Below, one piece after another: positions 54,506 through 64,000 of a stretch of DNA of 64,000 nucleotides. Position 1 is the first letter of the stretch. Each line of letters starts with the position of its first letter. Origin of the DNA: Stereum hirsutum FP-91666 SS1 (taxonomy: Eukaryota > Basidiomycota > Agaricomycetes > Russulales > Stereaceae); the NCBI RefSeq assembly GCF_000264905.1, contig NW_006763133.1, positions 3,171,152-3,235,151 of the forward strand, read 5' to 3'. Made by a program: the position numbers and the translations under genes. The notes below the pieces were generated by a model. It was not told the origin of the DNA and searched no databases. It was given only the letters and a program-made list of their open reading frames with translations.

Positions 54506-56226
54506 ATGGACAATGTCCAACTTTCCTCGATATCTGAACTCACAGGGAGTCAGAAGTTTGCTCTAAAGAAAGGTGCGTAACCTCCATGTCTAACGCAATG
54601 AATCGGACTGACTAGGGCGAGCGTGTCTCTTAGGAGGCCTAATCAGCGTCGAGGATCTACTGCTTATGCACCCTCAGGACGTGAAGAGGAAATGCCGAAT
54701 CGAACATTCGGTCTACCGATCCATTATGGACACAGTCTGTAAGAATTTGAACTGTGGGCCGCGTCCGCTTGGAGAAATAGCGCAAGAAGGAAAGGACATG
54801 TTTACGACGGGTGATTCATTACTGGACGAGATGCTCGGAGGAGGCCTGCGGGCTAGGATGATATGGGAGCTTGTCGGTGAAGGGTAATACTCTTATGGTC
54901 TCATATGAAACCATCTGTTGACGATGGTCTTGATCTAGAGCTTCCGGGAAGACGCAACTAGCCCTTCAGCTCTCTCTAACAGTACAGCTCCCTCACTCTC
55001 AAGGTGGCCTGCACGGTCGAGCATGCTATCTACGAACTCACTCCTCGTTCCCCACACCTCGTCTTCTGGAAATATTGAACCAGCATCCTCTCTTGGCCTC
55101 TTCGCCCTCTTGCGACCTCGCCAACATCCTCACTATCGAGACTAAAAGTGTCGATATGCTTCAATTCGTTCTCTCAACGAAACTACCCGAACTGCTTCAG
55201 CAGACGGGCTCTCCGTCAGCTCTCACTTCTTCCACTTCCACAAAACCGGACATGCCGGTTCGACTCTTAGTTATCGACTCCCTTGCAGATCTATTTGCTG
55301 ACGGCGGACAAAGTTCAACCTTAACCCTCGTCGAACGCTCTCGCAGCCTCTCCGAAATTTCCGTAATGCTCCACCGTTTGGCCTCAGAGCATCAGCTCGC
55401 TATTGTCGTTGTTAATAACGTCGTAGATGTCTTCAGCACCGCACATGATGCAGACACCGGACAACGAGGCGAGCTGATATACAATGACCAAGCGCGATTT
55501 TTCGGCCGTGCGGATAGTCTGGCGGGCGAGGACAGGAAGAGCGCCGCGCTGGGTTTGGTATGGGCGAATCAGATCAACGCGAGGATAATGTTGACGAGGA
55601 CGGGTAGGAGGAGATATGTGGATGCGAGTGAAAGGGTGGCGGTGAAGAGGGCACGTCCAGTTGGGAGATTGAGGCCGCCAAATTCGTCGTCGTCGGCCTC
55701 GGGTCGGTCATCTACGCCTCAGCAACAGACAATCGGATCGCAGGATCAGACGATTTTGGTTCGAAGACTGAACATTGTCTTCAGTTCGGTCTGTTTGCCT
55801 GGATGGGTGGACTTTGTCGTCACTTCGCAGGGTGTTGAGACGCTGAATGGAAGCAGCGGTAGGCCTGTAGCCCAAACACCAAGTTCTAGTCGGACGCAAC
55901 CCTCGACAGCCGCAAAGCACGTATCACAACCAGCTAGGCCTTCGTCTTCGGCGCCTCTATCTGCACCTTCCTCCAGCGGCCCTCGCATGGCGGATGTGGC
56001 GATGTTGGACGTCGCTATGGCGGAACAAGATCTACGGGCTGCATCTCCTGAGCCGGAACAGACCTTCGATGATCAACCACGGGTGGAGGAAGAGGAGGAA
56101 GAGGATGCGTACTGGAAGGAGGTCGACGATATCGGTGGTTTGGATGAAGCGGTGTTCGAGATGCTGGATGAGGGTGTCGCGCAGGACCCAGCGTTATCCG
56201 CTGTGACAACAGTGTCAGCGTCGTGA
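54506..56226 (+). CDS. RAD57: RAD57-like RecA-family recombination mediator
   Basis: Rad51 paralogue acting in homologous recombination, where Rad55-Rad57 helps load and stabilise Rad51 filaments. Exon 1 starts MDNVQLSSISELTGSQKFAL; in-frame ATGs at 54401 and 54407 could extend it by 33-35 residues but may be LINE-derived. Then come GGLISVEDLLLMHPQDV, FTTGDSLLDEMLGGGLRARM and the Walker A VGEGASGKTQLALQL (split by an intron between GEG and ASGKT). Walker B is VRLLVIDSLADLF, followed by AIVVVNNVVDVF and ALGLVWANQINARIMLTRT. After the RecA core is a long Ser/Pro-rich, then strongly acidic C-terminal extension (EEEEEEDAYWKEVDDIGG, ending TTVSAS) not present in yeast Rad57. It could alternatively be classed as XRCC3-like. 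Confidence 0.82.
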
Positions 56227-56867
56227 GCGGACTTGCATGAGTATTGCAGTGCGTGTTACTCAATATCTGTGGATATCTCATAGTCCTTATCATATACTTC
56301 TCTTAGTCAATCAGGTATAGCTACCGTTATACGTGTCTACGTTTTTATACCATGGAACTTGCGTCAAGGCTCTATCTGCGATTGAGCAAGGACTCGTCCT
56401 ACCTGATTGCGACGAGCGCTTATCTGTAACGTTGCATTTTGACGGTCAGACTATTCCTAGCTTCTCAGTGGATAGAACTCGAAAGGAGACGACATTTCTC
56501 TCATCCACGACGAGAGGAACAGATTGAAGTTCACGTAAGATGTGTTTCCTATATATAACAATTCTCTTTGTAACGAATGTAGACAGGAACAATACTAGTA
56601 AAATACAAAGGCCAATATACGACGAGCAACGCGCAAGAACGACGGAACCAACGATGGGGGATATGGGGGCAGGCAGGACGGTGGCTCGGTGGTCCAGATG
56701 ACGAGACGCCCCTATTACCCCAGGATGAAGGATGCTAATGTCCTGATCTTCAACATCTACGCCGATAGTCCATTACGTCGATGAGAGAGGCCAGGACATT
56801 ATTAGATATCAAGATGACGAAAGAAGAAATCCAAAAACAATCCGCGTAACCTCGAGAGAACCAGCAT
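56227..56867. other. Convergent intergenic region
   Basis: Spacer between the 3' ends of RAD57 and ATG8; no gene seen. Confidence 0.55.
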
Positions 56868-57511
56868 CATGCGTCCGAAGGGAGCTCGACCCATCCTTGT
56901 TGACCGAAGGTGTTCTCGCCCGAGTAGCTGACGTACAAGAAGTTATCTTCGTCTCTGTGGAGCGACGTATACGGAATCAGGTATTAGAAGTGGGTGAGAT
57001 AGACAGAGGAGCGAAAACGCACTTGTGCTCCTCGTAGATCGCGCTCATCAGTGCAGCCGTTGGTGGAAGGATCTCGTCGACGAAGATGAAGATAGCCTTC
57101 TCGGGTGCGAGCTTGATACGCTTCCGGATCACGTACACGAACTGTCCCACAGTAAGATCCTGAATGTCGACGAATAGTTAGATCTCTGGTGGTGCTGCAA
57201 AACAAAGGACGTGGCGCACCGAAGGCACAAGATACTTCTTCTTGTCGATGGTAGGAATATCTGTCCGATCTGCCTTCTCGCAAATTACCTAGAGTAATCC
57301 GCCACTAGGGTCAGATAACACATCACAGTCCTCCAAGTTAGGGAAGTACTGACTGGAATACGATCTGGATACTTCTGCCTGATGCGCTCTGCCTCTGCCT
57401 TGCGCTTCTCTGTGAATAAAGAACAAGATATCAATGAGCGGAGATGTCATATACTCCAACTGCGCAAGGCCGCTGACCGAAAGGGTGCTCATCCTTGAAC
57501 TTGGAACGCAT
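56868..57511 (-). CDS. ATG8: Autophagy ubiquitin-like protein Atg8
   Basis: Ubiquitin-like protein conjugated to phosphatidylethanolamine on autophagosomal membranes. The first exon is only 34 nt ([11 protein letters not shown]). Later exons give [76 protein letters not shown] and [15 protein letters not shown]. The Gly of ENTFG is the residue exposed by Atg4. It is followed by a C-terminal extension of 11 residues ([11 protein letters not shown]), longer than the one-residue tail in yeast. Four introns are inferred. Sequence conservation is very high, so the identification is secure. Confidence 0.93.
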
Positions 57512-59505
57512 AGTGGTTGATTACGAGTGATAACAAGGTCTAAGAGGTCGTGAAGTTGTGCGATGAGTGTCGGGCAACTGTGGAGGCTGGCGTGGTCTTG
57601 GGGCGCAGGGACGATGGCGGTAGACAAGAGAGGCTTATTAGGGAACGAGCGTGACGCCAGTGACTCAACGTTGTTGTCGCGTGTTGGCTTTTCGTCGCCG
57701 CAACGGAGCCTTGGCCACCCAAATCTGGCTTTCTCGGTCGCCTTCGCTCGCTCGTTCGCCTTGCCTGTCCGTCTGAGTCCTCTCGAAATACCTTCCAGGG
57801 ATATGTAAGCTCTCTGCAGAGTAAGCAGCCCATTTCCCTGACTCGCTCAAAGTCATCTCTTTACCGCAGCCATCATGATACAGGGGGAGGTCCGTCCTTC
57901 CGGGTGGCACCGCCGTAAGTATTGACAAGGGCCGCGTAAGCGCCACAAACACTTCAAGTTTTCGAAGGATACACAGTCTGACTCAGTAACTATCATATTG
58001 TGTTCCTCTTGTTTCTCGTGGATGATTTACCACCTGTCCTTTCGCCCTCAATGCTCACTGACTTTGTGAACAAACAGCCGGAACAGACCCAGTGTCTTGT
58101 CTAGGCCCGAGTTAATTCCTGAAGACGGAGTGTCAGCCGCTACTCAAGGACACGAACCCTGTTCTTAGTAATCTATAAGCCTGTCCTCTACTGAAGCATC
58201 ACCACATGACAAAGGAGGTGATCGTCCGGGAGTTTAACCCAATATAAATGAACTGGCTTCTTATACTCAGCCTCTCAGCTCCTCCGCCAGATTTTACTTT
58301 CCGGGCTTGTCTCGAGGCTTCAATTGAAGGATTTATTTCCTAGATAACGCGGCTGACTTTCAACGTTCGTACCTGAAGCAAAGAATATCCATTTGACTAG
58401 ATGGAACAAAAGCGTGAGTACGTCTGAGGGCTGGACAGAACAGGAAGATCGACTGTATTACCAAGAAATACTGGAGGACTTTGTGACGAGATGCAACTCA
58501 TATTCGGGTTTCGCAATCACGCTCACTCCGGGTGTTGTATATCTGATCACAACGTTTACTTGTTCAGATTCACAGCGTAGTTCAGTAGTTTCAGCTTTTT
58601 GGACTCTGGGCCACAATTTACTACCCGGTGGCGTAAGAAGTGCGCCACTTAATTCCAAATCTGTCCATATTCTTGTTCACACGTGGTCGTGCTGGCAAAG
58701 AGGCAGATGTGGCCGTAACTCACCTTGTGATTATATTTTTGACCTATCGTCTGGATATAATTCTATCCTTCAACGCCTGAAGCGACTGTCACAAGGTAGG
58801 GTCGTGTCTACCTGAAGGGCGTAAGATCCAAATATTCGCTCCGCGTCTTGGTCGCCGGGTCCGGTACCAACTTTGTAGCAACGGGGAGCATTATGCCCCA
58901 AACTACGGCCGAATCGTTCTGGATCTTGACCAAATGACTTTGCCCAGCGAGGCCGCCACTAAAGCACAAAGTTCTGATGGTGACCCAGTCCGTACGTGCA
59001 TGAATATAGAGTGCGCTTTGTCCGTCCTCAATGGCCCCACGTTTTATCATCGCTGCCCCGTAACTGCTCACCATCGCTCTCATTGGCATCATTCTAGACA
59101 GTTCTTCATAAGTTGCGCTCGTTGTCACCGCACTTCTCCCGAGCGATGCCCGGAAACTCTCAAAGTCAAAGATCATCCGACCCATTTGGGTAGGAGCGCT
59201 GGCTCCACACGTGGCATGGACCATTGTCCACACAGGCGCAAAGAGACGACGGCATCCCAAATCCGTCGAGGATTGAAGCGAAAGAAGGATGATGGCATGT
59301 CCAAACGCTCGGTTTCTCTTTGTCCTACTCTCGCTTGCTTGACATGAACAGCGCAGGCATGGGAAAGTTGAATGATTCAAAAAGCTCGTCTCGTTAGAAG
59401 AACTTTTCAGCCAACCTCCACCGACACCGTCTCGAGAGTCGATTGTCGTGAATAATTTGCGAACAATTACACCACTAAAAGTTCCCTCAGTATAACACCT
59501 CCGAG
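57512..59505. other. Region without a supported gene
   Basis: About 2 kb between the ATG8 start and the next plus-strand gene. A 190-codon minus-strand frame (58808-59380) and an overlapping 137-codon plus-strand frame (58934-59347) are open but unrecognised, and each undermines the other. Confidence 0.4.
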
Positions 59506-60547
59506 ATGTCTATGTTCGTTAGCAACTACCAACGCGCCTTCGGCACTGCTCCTTATGCAGGCTGGAGCGGTCACCAACAATACCAAGCTTCGAAATATTC
59601 CCAACAGGTACGCCGCCTTTTGCTTTCGACCTACCTCGTCTCGTGCCAATATATATCCCCGGGAATTCTAGGGATACTTCCCTGTTCACATATACTATGA
59701 CGGTGTATCTCAAGTCCACATCGACCACATTACCGTGGAATTTGAGGAGAAACTCCGCCTTCATGACCATTCAGCCTCGTATCATTCTCATACCTACTCC
59801 CACTATGCCGCTTACCCGCATTCTGCCTATCCCACCTCGCCGTACTCTGATGCCTCCGACTCTGAGGACTCCACTATGGACGATGAGTCTTACTACCCCT
59901 CAACGTCCTTCAACAATTCTTATCCATCTCTTCCGACTTCAAAAAGCCCGCGTCGAAGGACGAGAAGGAACGATCGAGCAGCCGGCTCCCCAGATCTCGG
60001 CGAATTTCATAACGAAGGAGAGGCCGGCCCAATTCGTGCTGGTATCCGTCGTGTCACCACCCAGATGAGACGCGCCTCCGGCTCTCAGAGTCCTTACGAC
60101 AAGGACGATCGGAATGTGAGGAAGAAGAAGATGTCGTCGAGGAGCGTGAAGTCGGAGCAGAAGCTGACCGCGTTGGCTCGGCAAAAGCGCATGTTGCAGA
60201 CCGAGATGAGACATCTCGAGGAGCAACTGCACCGGCCAAAGGAGGTCGAGATGGTAGTGGACGAGTCTCCAGCTCGGTCGACGCCATCTCCAGCTCAGTC
60301 AACGCCATCTCCACCTCGGTCGACGCCACTAAAGATCAAATGTCCCGGGGGAAAGTCTGTGGGCTTCTTGACGTTGCAACTAGGGAACTATTCCCTTGGG
60401 CGGTCGGACGACGACGACGATGAAGAGATGCAGGACGATGAGGAGTTGGTGAGGTTGGTGCCCTATCCAGCATCGGACGAGGACGACAGTGGTTGCGAGA
60501 GTCCTGTGTATGAGAGGAGGAGGGTGTTTAGGGTGGGTCGTTCATGA
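59506..60547 (+). CDS. Unknown low-complexity basidiomycete protein
   Basis: I do not recognise this protein. Two exons (59506-59607 and 59672-60547) encode about 325 residues. The N-terminus is Tyr/Gln-rich (MSMFVSNYQRAFGTAPYAGW) and contains YFPVHIYYDGVSQVHIDHIT. Next come a His/Tyr/Ser-rich part and a basic region (KSPRRRTRRNDR). A predicted coiled coil follows (KLTALARQKRMLQTEMRHLE), then a small Ser-Thr-Pro repeat (ARSTPSPAQSTPSPPRSTP) and an acidic tail (DDDDDEEMQDDEE). The mixture of basic, coiled-coil and acidic parts suggests a nuclear or scaffold protein, but this is only inference. The intron has canonical GTACGC/TTCTAG ends and keeps the frame. Confidence 0.6.
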
Positions 60548-61265
60548 GGCGGGGTGCTAACGCATGTATTGCTTTTTTTCGGTTTGGTCCTGTAGCCCCG
60601 CCTCTAGACTGTCGGTGATTGTTTCGTTTCATTCTTCCATCTTTGTTCGTCGTCTCCTGCTTCCTGTTGCAAGCTCATCAATGTAATATCACCCCCGCAT
60701 AGTCTCTCGCATTACACTTCACCTTTTCAGCATCATCTAGAACAATGTCGTTTCACGGACGTGTACCGTTAGTTATTCCTTTTTATTGTTGATTCCGCAT
60801 ACTTCGCATACTTCGCATTCTTCGCATCCTTAGCATTTCCCCCTCGCATGTCCTGATTCGTATTTCGACGCTATAGCCTGTACTGCATCGTATAAGTCCG
60901 TTACCTCTCGACTCGAGAGTATTCTGCCGCATCATCCTCGTGTGATTTGATTCATGAACTGTCGAATAGACTGCAAATAGGAATTGAGACGTGTGAGTAA
61001 TGCCCGCAATTTCTGGAAGCGCTGGCCTTCGTTCGACGATCGAAGGCAAGTGGCGTGTGGCGTGCATTGACAGAGGTACCAAGGAGCAAAATGTGGGAGG
61101 TTTTGACTAGCAACGGCATGCGCTACGCGTAGAGGTTTAAACACACAACCACGATGATGTCATCCATTCATTCAATGAATGTGAGCTTCAGCTCGGGCGA
61201 TATATAATGGGGAAAAAAGAGAGTCTAAGACCGACCGCCCCGCGTTTTACAGCGCCATGCTACAT
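60548..61265. other. Convergent intergenic region
   Basis: Spacer between the unknown gene (+) and QCR7 (-), containing a 9-bp minisatellite at 60796-60831. No gene seen. Confidence 0.55.
60796..60831. repeat. Minisatellite, 9-bp unit x4
   Basis: Four tandem copies of CGCATACTT, the last two with single changes (CGCATTCTT, CGCATCCTT). Confidence 0.85.
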
Positions 61266-61869
61266 CTACCGCTTCCTCGAAACCTCCATGGTGTCCCAGG
61301 TAGCCCGCTCAGCATTCTCTTGCGCGACATCAACCACGTGAGGCTTGAGATAGCGCGAATCCTGTAGAGTGCCCCGAACAACCGTTTTTGAAAGTTCAGT
61401 GAGCAACGGTCGAAAAAGGCGGGGTAAAAGGATGCAAAGCGTGACGCACCTCTTCAGGCTTAGTCCACTGGTCTTTGGGAAGATCTTTGTGTTGGACGCT
61501 AGCTTGAGAGGCACGCTTGAGGCGGAATGCACGGTCATACGCTTCGGCGGGTGTGAGACGGCCAAGAGCCTATGTGAGCCATTGGAGGTGAGTTAGCCAC
61601 CTGGTTGAGCACGGCTTCGGTGGTTCACACTGACCCTCTGGACATCGTCACGTTCCTCAACAACTAGAGTAAAATTGCAGTATATTTCAGTACGTGCTGC
61701 ATAGAAACATCAAGTACGGGGGAAACGCACGGAGGTCGTCATACTTGAACCCGACTTTCCTGTAGCCCATCTTGTCCACGTACCAGTTTGCGAAGGGCTT
61801 AGTCCAGCTCAAAAGGGTGGGCGACTTGCGCACAATGGGGGCGAGCGAGAAGCCCAGAGGTCCGAACAT
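61266..61869 (-). CDS. QCR7: Cytochrome bc1 complex subunit 7 (QCR7 / 14-kDa subunit)
   Basis: Small matrix-side subunit of mitochondrial complex III, needed for assembly around cytochrome b. It starts MFGPLGFSLAPIVRKSPTLL, then WYVDKMGYRKVGFKYDDL. A second exon, VEERDDVQR, is only about 28 nt. Next are ALGRLTPAEAYDRAFRLKRA and HKDLPKDQWTKPEE, and the last exon ends WDTMEVSRKR. These match the family blocks (GYRK-GLKYDDL...E...VQ.AL.RLP..E.YDR.FR.KRA...H..LPK.QWTK.EED). About 125 residues, the normal length. It is divergent from the NDK gene with about 310 bp between starts. Confidence 0.9.
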
Positions 61870-62180
61870 GGTTGGCGTTCTGTAGAGGTTTACTGGAGAT
61901 TCGAAGTGCGGTGGATGGGATTGGGTGGAGGAGGAACACGGGCCCGGGAGCGGCCGGGAAAACAGAACGTTGTGGCGCAGGCCGGATATGGAAGGCGATT
62001 ACACGTGTGGCGAGCGGACTTTACCGCGAAGATGGATGCAGACCGATAATGAGAGTCGCGACTGCTATAAACCTCGTCCTCACCGCTCTTCTTCTTCCTC
62101 TCCTCTTCATCCACCTCAGGCCATCCACAGCCCCACCAGAACATCCCCCACCAACACATCCCCCAGCTTATATTTCAGAT

Positions 62181-62934
62181 ATGTCTGTCCAGGAACGCAC
62201 CTACATCATGGTCAAGGTTAGTACTCTTCCGCTTTGCCCATTGCTCCATCGCATCGTAGACAAAAACTGATCTCAACGCGATGGAACATTTTGTGTTATA
62301 TAGCCCGACGGTGTCCAGCGCGGGCTCGTTGGAAACATCATCTCCCGCTTTGAGGCGCGCGGCTTCAAGCTCGTTGCTCTCAAGCTCGTCCACGCTACCC
62401 CCGAGCACCTCGAGAAGCGTACGTTTTATCTCGTTTCTCCTTACTGCACAGTGAAACTCACGCTTCGCCCGCTGCAGACTACGCGGACTTGAAGGGCAAG
62501 CCCTTCTTCCCTGGTCTCATCAAGTACATGGCTGCCGGCCCTGTCGTCGCCATGGTCTGGCAGGGTCTTGACAGCGTCAAGACCGGTCGTGCCATGCTCG
62601 GTGCTACCAACCCGCTCGCTTCTTCTCCCGGTTAGTCTTTCGTACCTTACATCTCATTACCCGCGTGTATGTCTGACACGCTTTGAACGCGTGTTTCCTC
62701 CTATCTTTTCGCGTTTTAGGCACCATCCGCGGTGACTTCGCCCTCGCTGTCGGCCGCAACATCTGCCACGGTTCGGACTCTGTCGAGAACGCCGAGAAGG
62801 AGATCAAGCTGTATGTCGCGTCTCAATTCTCATTATCCTCTTCGTCTTCTGATTGCTTTACGCACACATCTAGCTGGTTCCCCGAGGGCGCTGTCCAGTA
62901 CAGCAACGCCATGGAGAGCTGGATCTTCGAGTAA
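62181..62934 (+). CDS. NDK1: Nucleoside diphosphate kinase
   Basis: Transfers the gamma-phosphate of ATP to nucleoside diphosphates through a phosphohistidine; normally a cytosolic hexamer. Spliced blocks: [71 protein letters not shown] and [20 protein letters not shown]. After the next intron comes [20 protein letters not shown], in which the active-site His is in NICHGSD, then [18 protein letters not shown] and the end at SWIFE. All catalytic residues are present. The frame is open upstream: an ATG at 62049 would add 44 residues with a hydrophobic segment. The short start at 62181 is chosen because it matches the usual cytosolic enzyme. Confidence 0.9.
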
Positions 62935-64000
62935 ACGTGCGCTACTAGCCTGCACGCCACGTTCAAAAAAGGAAGAAGTCTAGACGCATGTCGCCTGCAT
63001 CGTGTTCTGCGCTCGTCTTGTGTAGTGTAGGACATGTTCATCGATTGCGATTGTAAACTGTTGCGTGGAAAGATATCAACATCATGAGTTTCCTGGAATT
63101 GCGTAAACGACTGGAAGTGAAGAGGAACGATTGTCTTCTCGATCTTTGAGTCTGGATTTCGAGACTGAATGACCAACAGGCAAAGAATTCGGAATAGGAA
63201 CATCGAACGCAGATCCTCAATTAGCTCGAACATAGCAATAAACGTCCGACAAATTTCGGCATGGAATCGATGGTACCCATACAGAAAAATGTCATAACCA
63301 TGAATCCAAACCAAAAAGGAACCTGCCATTCGCAGACTGAGCCACTCGGGTTTTTTTCATTTTTATCTTCACAGGAAGCCCGGAATTAAACCTGCAATGT
63401 AGCGTGCTCTCAGCCTGCTTGGGTGCCGCGATGTGGCATCGGACTGTGTTGAACCGGCCACCTCGGAAGAGCTCGGAGGGAGGCCGGGATTCTTTAGTGA
63501 CAGCAATATCCGATACACCATCGCGGCGGTGATTGTACTGAACGTACCTGGCCTATATGCACCACTTTTCGTTGCAGTAAACAGCCTCCTCCCCTCAGCA
63601 TCCACTCATCCACGACGCAAGGGTATCTGTAGTACTTTCAAAATACTAAGTAGTCTATATATATTATTTTACTTCCGCTTCAGCGAGGCTGGCCGCTGAC
63701 AAGTACGCGCGAGTGGCGTGAACAAGGCGTAAAGCCCCTTTCCAATGTGTGGCGCGTCATGGGCCACACACACTCGGCTCGTCTGTAAAGGATGATGTTT
63801 CATAACATTCATATCAACGCAAAGACACAAATTAGATAGCGATTGGTTCGAGGCGCAACTCTAAGCAAGGGTGTAATGTAGACGTATCAACAAGATTCAA
63901 CTTAGGTATCGATGTAATACAGCAGTTTCGACGCGCGACCCGATGCTCACTAGACAGCCGTACAAGAAAGGAAGGCAGAGAAAGGCATGATAGAGACATG
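62935..64000. other. Region without a supported gene
   Basis: Downstream of NDK1 to the end of the window. Short open frames on both strands (for example 63369-63605 minus and 63433-63699 plus) overlap each other and are not recognised. Confidence 0.45.

Noticed and set aside
58808..59380. 190-codon minus-strand open frame
   Set aside because: An overlapping plus-strand frame of 137 codons is equally open, no domain is recognisable, and no splice partners were found. It may be real but cannot be supported.
1..64000. A biosynthetic cluster, CRISPR array or defence island
   Set aside because: The genes are unrelated housekeeping and trafficking functions with typical fungal spacing. No array of spaced repeats, no PKS, NRPS or terpene genes, and no bacterial-type operons are visible.

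Overview
This is a gene-dense stretch of a filamentous basidiomycete genome, most likely an Agaricomycete. The reasons are very short introns (about 45-70 bp, GTRNGT...YAG), many small exons, divergent gene pairs a few hundred bp apart, and fungal families such as a Yor1-type ABCC pump, a GPI-anchored cupredoxin, Atg8, Cbp4 and Mrp10. Gene models below were spliced by eye from the reading frames and from resemblance to known families; no search was run.

Layout. 1-4,000: mostly no recognisable gene, with one small MITE (3,026-3,327). 4,003-8,599: an SLC35F6-like transporter (-) divergent from an arrestin-like protein (+). 10,693-11,295: CBP4, a complex III assembly factor. 11,846-15,114: an F-box protein (-) divergent from the 3-ketoacyl-CoA reductase IFA38 (+). 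15,550-16,914: a secreted alginate-lyase-like enzyme (-). 17,931-21,466: a tail-anchored ER E2 enzyme (UBC6/UBE2J type, -), the mitoribosomal protein MRP10 (+) and a YebC/TACO1-like mitochondrial translation activator (-). 22,313-29,379: a Yor1-like ABC transporter (+). 30,278-33,625: an NTF2/SnoaL-like protein and a STRAP-type WD40 protein (both -). 35,186-43,613: DNA polymerase delta subunit 2, a GPI-anchored cupredoxin and HID1 (all +).

43,775-54,402 is a transposon island. It holds a structurally complete tyrosine-recombinase retrotransposon of the DIRS order (Ngaro/PAT type). This element has perfect split direct repeats (A1 ... B1-A2 ... B2), a zinc-knuckle Gag-like ORF, an RT-RNase H ORF, and a recombinase ORF coupled to it by an ATGA stop/start overlap. 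Only about 145 bp further on lies an oppositely oriented LINE. Its endonuclease, RNase H and reverse transcriptase occur in the unusual order EN-RH-RT, the RNase H domain is split by a frameshift, and the RT box reads HADD. The LINE runs head-to-head into a RAD57-like recombinase gene.

54,506-62,934: RAD57 (+), ATG8 (-), an unknown low-complexity protein (+), QCR7 of complex III (-) and, divergent from it, nucleoside diphosphate kinase (+). Several genes share mitochondrial themes (CBP4 and QCR7 for the bc1 complex; MRP10 and TACO1 for mitochondrial translation), but they are scattered housekeeping genes and not an operon or metabolic cluster. The most novel material is the two retroelements and two 12-nt microexons.
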